Under the pieces are notes generated by a model. It worked only from the letters and a program-made list of their open reading frames with translations. It was not told the DNA's origin and ran no database searches. From assembly GCA_012728655.1 (NCBI GenBank), contig JAAYEQ010000047.1:1-64000 (forward strand): DNA of 64,000 nt, read 5' to 3'. The DNA is from Syntrophomonadaceae bacterium (GTDB lineage: Bacteria; Bacillota; Syntrophomonadia; Syntrophomonadales; DTU052). Of the stretch, positions 60,485 to 64,000 are shown in pieces. Within the stretch, counting starts at the first letter, position 1, and each line of letters opens with the position of its first letter. Both the position numbers and the translations under genes were made by a program.

Positions 60485-61477
60485 ATGACCCTGCTCGAAC
60501 AGATTAGACAGAAGGCCCAGGAAAAATTCAAAACCATTGTTCTGCCCGAAGGAACGGAAGAGCGAACATTGAAGGCGGTTGAAACCTTAATCAAGGAGAA
60601 AATCGCCAATCCCGTCCTGCTTGGGGATGAAGAGGCCGTAAGAGCCAAAGCCCAGCAGGTGGGTGCAGACATCGGTGGAGTCGAGATCGTTAACCCGGCT
60701 AAAGCCCCATACTACGGTGAGTTTGTTGAGCAGTTCTATGAGATGAGAAAATCCAAGGGTATGACTCCGGAAAAAGCGCAACAGCTCATGCTCGATCCCC
60801 TGTATTTCGCTTCCATGATGGTGAAAACCGGCAAAGCGGATGGTGAAGTGGCCGGAGCCATCAATACCACCGGTGACGTACTTAGACCCGCCCTGCAGAT
60901 TATCAGAACCGCGCCCGGAATATCTGCAGTTTCCGGAGCATTCATCATGATTGTTCCCAACTGCGACCTGGGTTACAACGGCATCATGGTCTTTGCGGAC
61001 TGCGCGGTCACACCCAATCCGACTGCGGAACAACTGGCGGAGTTTGCCTATGCTTCGGCGGAAACCGCGCGCAGCCTGTGTGGAATTGAAGACCCGGTAG
61101 TCGGGATGCTGTCCTTCTCCACCAAGGGCAGTGCCAGCCATGAGCTGGTTGACAAGGTTGTCAAGGCTACTGAAATTGCCAAGTCCAGATGGCCTGAACT
61201 GAAGGTGGATGGAGAATTCCAGGCCGATGCCGCTCTGGTTCCCAAGGTAGGACAATCCAAAGCCCCGGGCAGTGCCGTGGCCGGAAAGTGCAATGTCCTG
61301 GTATTCCCGGATCTTCAGGCCGGAAACATTGGATACAAGCTGGTGCAGAGGCTGGCCGGAGCCGAGGCTATCGGTCCCATCCTCCAAGGCATGGATAAGC
61401 CGGTTAATGACCTTTCGCGCGGCTGCAGCGTAGAGGACATAATTAATGTAGTGGCCATGACGGCGGTTAGGGCGTAG
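60485..61477 (+). CDS. pta: Phosphate acetyltransferase
   Basis: A 330-residue enzyme converting acetyl-CoA and phosphate to acetyl phosphate. IVLPEGTEERTLKAVETL is the N-terminus, and PLYFASMMVKTGKADGEVAGAINTTGDVLRPALQII, VFADCAVTPNPTAEQLA and VGMLSFSTKGSASHELVDKV follow. The length fits the short class without the regulatory N-domain. AAGGAGG precedes both TTG 60476 (3 nt) and ATG 60485 (12 nt); ATG gives the usual start. With ackA 100 bp downstream it yields ATP from acetyl-CoA made by the thiolase. Confidence 0.95.
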   Translation: MTLLEQIRQKAQEKFKTIVLPEGTEERTLKAVETLIKEKIANPVLLGDEEAVRAKAQQVGADIGGVEIVNPAKAPYYGEFVEQFYEMRKSKGMTPEKAQQLMLDPLYFASMMVKTGKADGEVAGAINTTGDVLRPALQIIRTAPGISAVSGAFIMIVPNCDLGYNGIMVFADCAVTPNPTAEQLAEFAYASAETARSLCGIEDPVVGMLSFSTKGSASHELVDKVVKATEIAKSRWPELKVDGEFQADAALVPKVGQSKAPGSAVAGKCNVLVFPDLQAGNIGYKLVQRLAGAEAIGPILQGMDKPVNDLSRGCSVEDIINVVAMTAVRA

Positions 61478-61576
61478 TTTTCTCCCCTTCTTGCTCGACA
61501 TTAAGTTAAACCCTGAACTCGGAATTTATAAAACGTTTTATCGGCGTTGTACGATATTGAGGAGGTTATTGGCAGA

Positions 61577-62773
61577 ATGAAAGTATTGGTCGTAAACTGT
61601 GGGAGTTCTTCAATCAAGTATCAGGTATTTGATATGACCGATGAAAGCGTTCTGGCGAAAGGTCTGGTGGACCGGGTCGGTATACCGGGAACAGTGTTGA
61701 AACATGAGCCGGCCGGCAAGGATCAGGTGGTCATTAAGAAGGACCTTCCCGATCACACCGAGGGGATGAAGCTGGTACTGGAGGTGCTGGTGAATCCGGA
61801 ATACGGTGTTATCAAGGACATGTCGGAGATCGGGGCGGTCGGACACCGGGTCGTACATGGCGGAGAACAGTTTGCCGACTCTACCGTAATCGATGACAAG
61901 GTAAAACAGGTCATTCGGGAATGCTTCGACATTGCCCCCCTGCACAATCCTCCCAACCTGATGGGGATCGAGGCCTGCCAGGAACTGATGCCGAATGTTC
62001 CGCATGTGGCGGTGTTTGACACGGCGTTCCATCAGTCCATGAAACCGGAAAACTACATGTACGCTCTGCCTTATGATGTTTATGAGAAATATAAAGTAAG
62101 ACGGTACGGATTCCATGGTACCTCCCACTACTATGTATCCCACCGGGCGGCCGAGCTGCTGGGCAAGCCCTTTGAACAGTGCAAGATCATTACTCTGCAC
62201 CTGGGCAACGGAGCAAGTATGGCCGCCATCAAGGATGGCCGGGTAGTTGATACCTCCATGGGATTCACCCCGCTGGAAGGGCTGGTAATGGGAACCCGCT
62301 GCGGTGATATTGACCCGGCAATCGTGTTCTTCCTCATGGAGAAGTTGAACATGAACACCGATGAGGCCAACACTTACTTCAACAAGAAATCAGGTATGTT
62401 GGGACTTTCCGGGGTATCAAACGACCTGCGCGACGTTATCGATGCTGCGGCTTCCGGTAACAAGCGGGCTCAGTTGGCGCTGGACGTTTACCACACCCGG
62501 GTAAAAGGCTACATCGGGAATTATATCGCCCAGCTGAACGGATGCGACTGTCTGGTGTTCACCGCCGGGGTCGGTGAAAACGGCATTGACACCAGGGAGG
62601 CAATCTGTAAAGATCTCGATTATCTCGGCATCAAAATTGATCCGGTCAAGAACAAGGTTCGGGGCAAAGAAGTGGATGTGGCGGCCGATGATTCCAAAGT
62701 GCGGATCTTCGTTATTCCCACCAATGAAGAGTTGGTCATCGCTCGCGATACCAAGCGCCTGTCCCAGAAATAG
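61577..62773 (+). CDS. ackA: Acetate kinase
   Basis: A 398-residue enzyme making ATP and acetate from acetyl phosphate. MKVLVVNCGSSSIKYQVFDM, RYGFHGTSHYYVSHRAAELL, TLHLGNGASMAAIKDG, DTSMGFTPLEGLVMGTRCGDIDP and VFTAGVGENGIDTREAI are all conserved. ATG 61577 follows GAGGAGGTTATTGGCAGA; the track start ten codons earlier lacks a ribosome site. Ends with a strong terminator. In syntrophic butyrate oxidation this is the main substrate-level ATP step. Confidence 0.97.
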   Translation: MKVLVVNCGSSSIKYQVFDMTDESVLAKGLVDRVGIPGTVLKHEPAGKDQVVIKKDLPDHTEGMKLVLEVLVNPEYGVIKDMSEIGAVGHRVVHGGEQFADSTVIDDKVKQVIRECFDIAPLHNPPNLMGIEACQELMPNVPHVAVFDTAFHQSMKPENYMYALPYDVYEKYKVRRYGFHGTSHYYVSHRAAELLGKPFEQCKIITLHLGNGASMAAIKDGRVVDTSMGFTPLEGLVMGTRCGDIDPAIVFFLMEKLNMNTDEANTYFNKKSGMLGLSGVSNDLRDVIDAAASGNKRAQLALDVYHTRVKGYIGNYIAQLNGCDCLVFTAGVGENGIDTREAICKDLDYLGIKIDPVKNKVRGKEVDVAADDSKVRIFVIPTNEELVIARDTKRLSQK

Positions 62774-62787
62774 GGGAAAAGACGAGC

Positions 62788-62817
62788 GAGGCGGGCATTT
62801 GCCCGCCTCTTTTGTTT
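62788..62817 (+). terminator. Terminator of pta-ackA
   Basis: A perfect 9-bp stem GAGGCGGGC / GCCCGCCTC with loop ATTT, followed by TTTTGTTT. Confidence 0.92.
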
Positions 62818-62942
62818 GGAGAGCGCTCGGCGCCGGTTGGAGGGTGAAAGCAGAGAAGAAGGGCGGCTTAAAGCCAAAAGAAGGCGCCGGGAAGGGCTTG
62901 AATCGCATCAAGGGGCGTCCGGGGTATCTTAACCCGGCTTTC

Positions 62943-62972
62943 TTGACAATAATAAGAATGCCAGACTATAAT
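62943..62972 (+). promoter_or_regulatory. Consensus promoter of the yceD-rpmF(-plsX) operon
   Basis: Perfect TTGACA and perfect TATAAT are separated by 18 nt, 30 nt before the yceD start. Transcription would begin near 62979. Confidence 0.8.
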
Positions 62973-62984
62973 GAATCTGGCATT
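62957..62984. promoter_or_regulatory. Inverted repeat across the -10 box (candidate operator)
   Basis: AATGCCAGA and TCTGGCATT form a perfect 9-bp dyad, 10 nt apart, centred on the -10 box and followed by TTTT. It could be a repressor operator, or a terminator for readthrough from ackA that overlaps the promoter. It does not resemble the FapR site. Confidence 0.55.
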
Positions 62985-63002
62985 TTTACCGGGGTGTTAT
63001 GA

Positions 63003-63518
63003 ATGAACATAGATTTATCCTGGCTTAGACATCATCCCAAAGAGCTCGAGGTTTTTCACCTCGAGAAGCGGTATGATGATGTAGAGATTGCCAAGGATGT
63101 TCACCTTCTCGACCAGGTGGCGGTTGATCTGGAGGTCACCAACACCGGCAGGCTCATGGTAGGGAAGGGTGAAATCCGGGCAAATGTGGAATTGCAGTGT
63201 GATCGCTGTCTCAAACCATTCCGGCAGCAGATAAAGCTGCCATTTAACGTGGAATTCTGTCCAGAGGAGAATCGCAGCTTTTTCAAAGATGAGGATACCT
63301 TTGTGTATTTCACGGAACCTCAGGTGGATCTTGAACCTGTGGTTCTCGAGAATATCATGCTCAGCTTGCCATTGAGGGCCCTCTGTTCTCCGGAATGCAA
63401 AGGTCTGTGTCCTATGTGCGGCCAGGAACTGAACCTGGCGGAGTGCAATTGTGAGGAGAAGGAAATTGATCCAAGATGGGAAGCGCTAAAGAAAATACTA
63501 AATGGGGAAGGAGGGTAA
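63003..63518 (+). CDS. yceD: YceD family protein (DUF177)
   Basis: A 171-residue protein linked to 23S rRNA accumulation, always near rpm[27 protein letters not shown] and [24 protein letters not shown] provide CxxC pairs, probably zinc-binding, and [11 protein letters not shown] is the family C-terminus. ATG 63003 follows GGGGTGTTATGA. The yceD-rpmF-plsX order is widely conserved, which supports the call. Confidence 0.92.
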   Translation: MNIDLSWLRHHPKELEVFHLEKRYDDVEIAKDVHLLDQVAVDLEVTNTGRLMVGKGEIRANVELQCDRCLKPFRQQIKLPFNVEFCPEENRSFFKDEDTFVYFTEPQVDLEPVVLENIMLSLPLRALCSPECKGLCPMCGQELNLAECNCEEKEIDPRWEALKKILNGEGG

Positions 63519-63522
63519 TAAA

Positions 63523-63696
63523 ATGGGAGTACCGAAGAGAAGGCAATCCAAATCCCGCAAAAACATGCGTCGCTCGATCTGGGCCAAACTCGATAGCCCC
63601 GGTTTGGTTGAATGTCCGCAGTGTCATGATTACAAATTGCCCCATCGAGTATGCCAAAAATGCGGATATTATAAAGGAAGAGAAGTCACCAATTAA
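63523..63696 (+). CDS. rpmF: 50S ribosomal protein L32
   Basis: A 57-residue ribosomal protein with [17 protein letters not shown] at the N-terminus and a zinc site (CPQCHDYK...[11 protein letters not shown]). ATG 63523 follows GGAAGGAGGGTAATAAA; the longer track start is not real. It is four bases after the yceD stop. Confidence 0.97.
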   Translation: MGVPKRRQSKSRKNMRRSIWAKLDSPGLVECPQCHDYKLPHRVCQKCGYYKGREVTN

Positions 63697-63707
63697 TTCA
63701 CCCAAGG

Positions 63708-63749
63708 AAAGTAAGGTAAGAGTCGTTTCGGGCTGTTAGCTTACTTTTT
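63708..63749 (+). terminator. Terminator or attenuator between rpmF and plsX
   Basis: AAAGTAAG and CTTACTTT (8 bp) enclose a long imperfectly paired region and end in TTTTTG, 18 bp before plsX. It may reduce readthrough into the lipid genes. Confidence 0.55.
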
Positions 63750-63766
63750 GTTTAAGGGGGGTCGGG

Positions 63767-64000
63767 ATGAGGATTGCAGTTGACGCTATGGGCGGCGACT
63801 ATGCCCCGCAGGAGATTGTAAAGGGATGCGTTAAGGCTGCCGACTTGCTGAGCGACGTCGAACTGATACTGGTGGGTGACCGGGAGGTGCTGGAGGAAGA
63901 ACTGCGGCGGTGCGGTTGGGCAGGAAGAGGTATACGCATCCACCATGCCAGCCAGGTGATTGAAATGAATGAACACCCGGCCCTGGCATTGAGAAAGAAA
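63767..64000 (+). CDS. plsX: Phosphate acyltransferase PlsX (3' end cut by window)
   Basis: The first 78 codons are present: MRIAVDAMGGDYAPQEIVKG is the unmistakable PlsX N-terminus, followed by LILVGDRE and HASQVIEMNEHPALALRKK. PlsX makes acyl phosphate from acyl-ACP for phospholipid synthesis. ATG 63767 follows AAGGGGGGTCGGG. There is no fapR between rpmF and plsX, unlike Bacillus. Confidence 0.95.
   Translation, partial: MRIAVDAMGGDYAPQEIVKGCVKAADLLSDVELILVGDREVLEEELRRCGWAGRGIRIHHASQVIEMNEHPALALRKK

Noticed and set aside
1-64000. CRISPR array, insertion sequence or prophage
   Set aside because: No regularly spaced direct repeats, transposase, integrase or phage structural genes were seen.

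Overview
This window looks like a piece of a spore-forming, menaquinone-containing, syntrophic (fatty-acid oxidising) Firmicute, most like the Syntrophomonas group. That is inferred from gene content only. Endospore genes (gpr, ylbJ) and the Bacillus-like rpmB / yloU / yloV / recG and rsmD / ylbJ / ylbK / ylbM / yceD / rpmF / plsX neighbourhoods point to Firmicutes. An EtfBA plus membrane FeS oxidoreductase plus acyl-CoA dehydrogenase plus thiolase cluster, and a Tat-exported selenocysteine formate dehydrogenase with cytochrome b, point to syntrophic butyrate-type metabolism. No rRNA, CRISPR array, prophage or intact insertion sequence was seen. There is one tRNA (Pro, GGG).

Layout. 1-3 kb: two tandem 4-hydroxybutyryl-CoA dehydratase / 4-hydroxyphenylacetate hydroxylase superfamily genes. 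3-5.3 kb: a ragged stretch with a small exported protein, a gamma-glutamylcyclotransferase-like gene, tRNA-Pro, a nested hairpin and a small zinc-finger-like gene that seems frameshifted. 5.3-8.5 kb: nitroreductase, apgM, trpS. 8.7-12.6 kb: a lipid-linked sugar module (SMR-type transporter, DUF362 protein, GT39-like glycosyltransferase, DPPR-synthase-like UbiA). 12.7-14.5 kb: MarR regulator, FAH-family hydrolase, speD with an upstream overlapping small ORF. 14.7-17.7 kb: glpK and a GlpA-like flavoprotein. 17.8-22.8 kb: quinone genes, with HepS-like and HepT-like prenyl diphosphate synthase subunits bracketing UbiD, UbiA and UbiX homologues (MqnL/P/M type). 22.8-29.5 kb: tatC, fdhA(Sec)-fdhB-fdhC, fdhE, tatA. 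29.6-39.5 kb: siroheme-dependent heme b pathway (precorrin-2 dehydrogenase, hemA, hemC, cobA-hemD fusion, ahbC, hemB, ahbD, ahbA, ahbB, hemL), then cheR. 40.6-47.2 kb: etfB, etfA, membrane FeS oxidoreductase, acyl-CoA dehydrogenase, thiolase. 47.4-64 kb: housekeeping and spore genes, with pta-ackA set inside them and plsX cut off by the window end.

How it fits together (inference from established models for syntrophic butyrate oxidisers): acyl-CoA dehydrogenase passes electrons to EtfAB. The membrane FeS oxidoreductase passes them to menaquinone. The cytochrome b subunit of the outward-facing formate dehydrogenase takes them from menaquinol to make formate. The window also holds late menaquinone genes, the prenyl side-chain synthase, the heme b pathway for the cytochromes, FdhE and Tat components for the dehydrogenase, thiolase for acetyl-CoA, and Pta-AckA for ATP. 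Much of one energy-conserving chain and its cofactor supply is therefore clustered in 64 kb.
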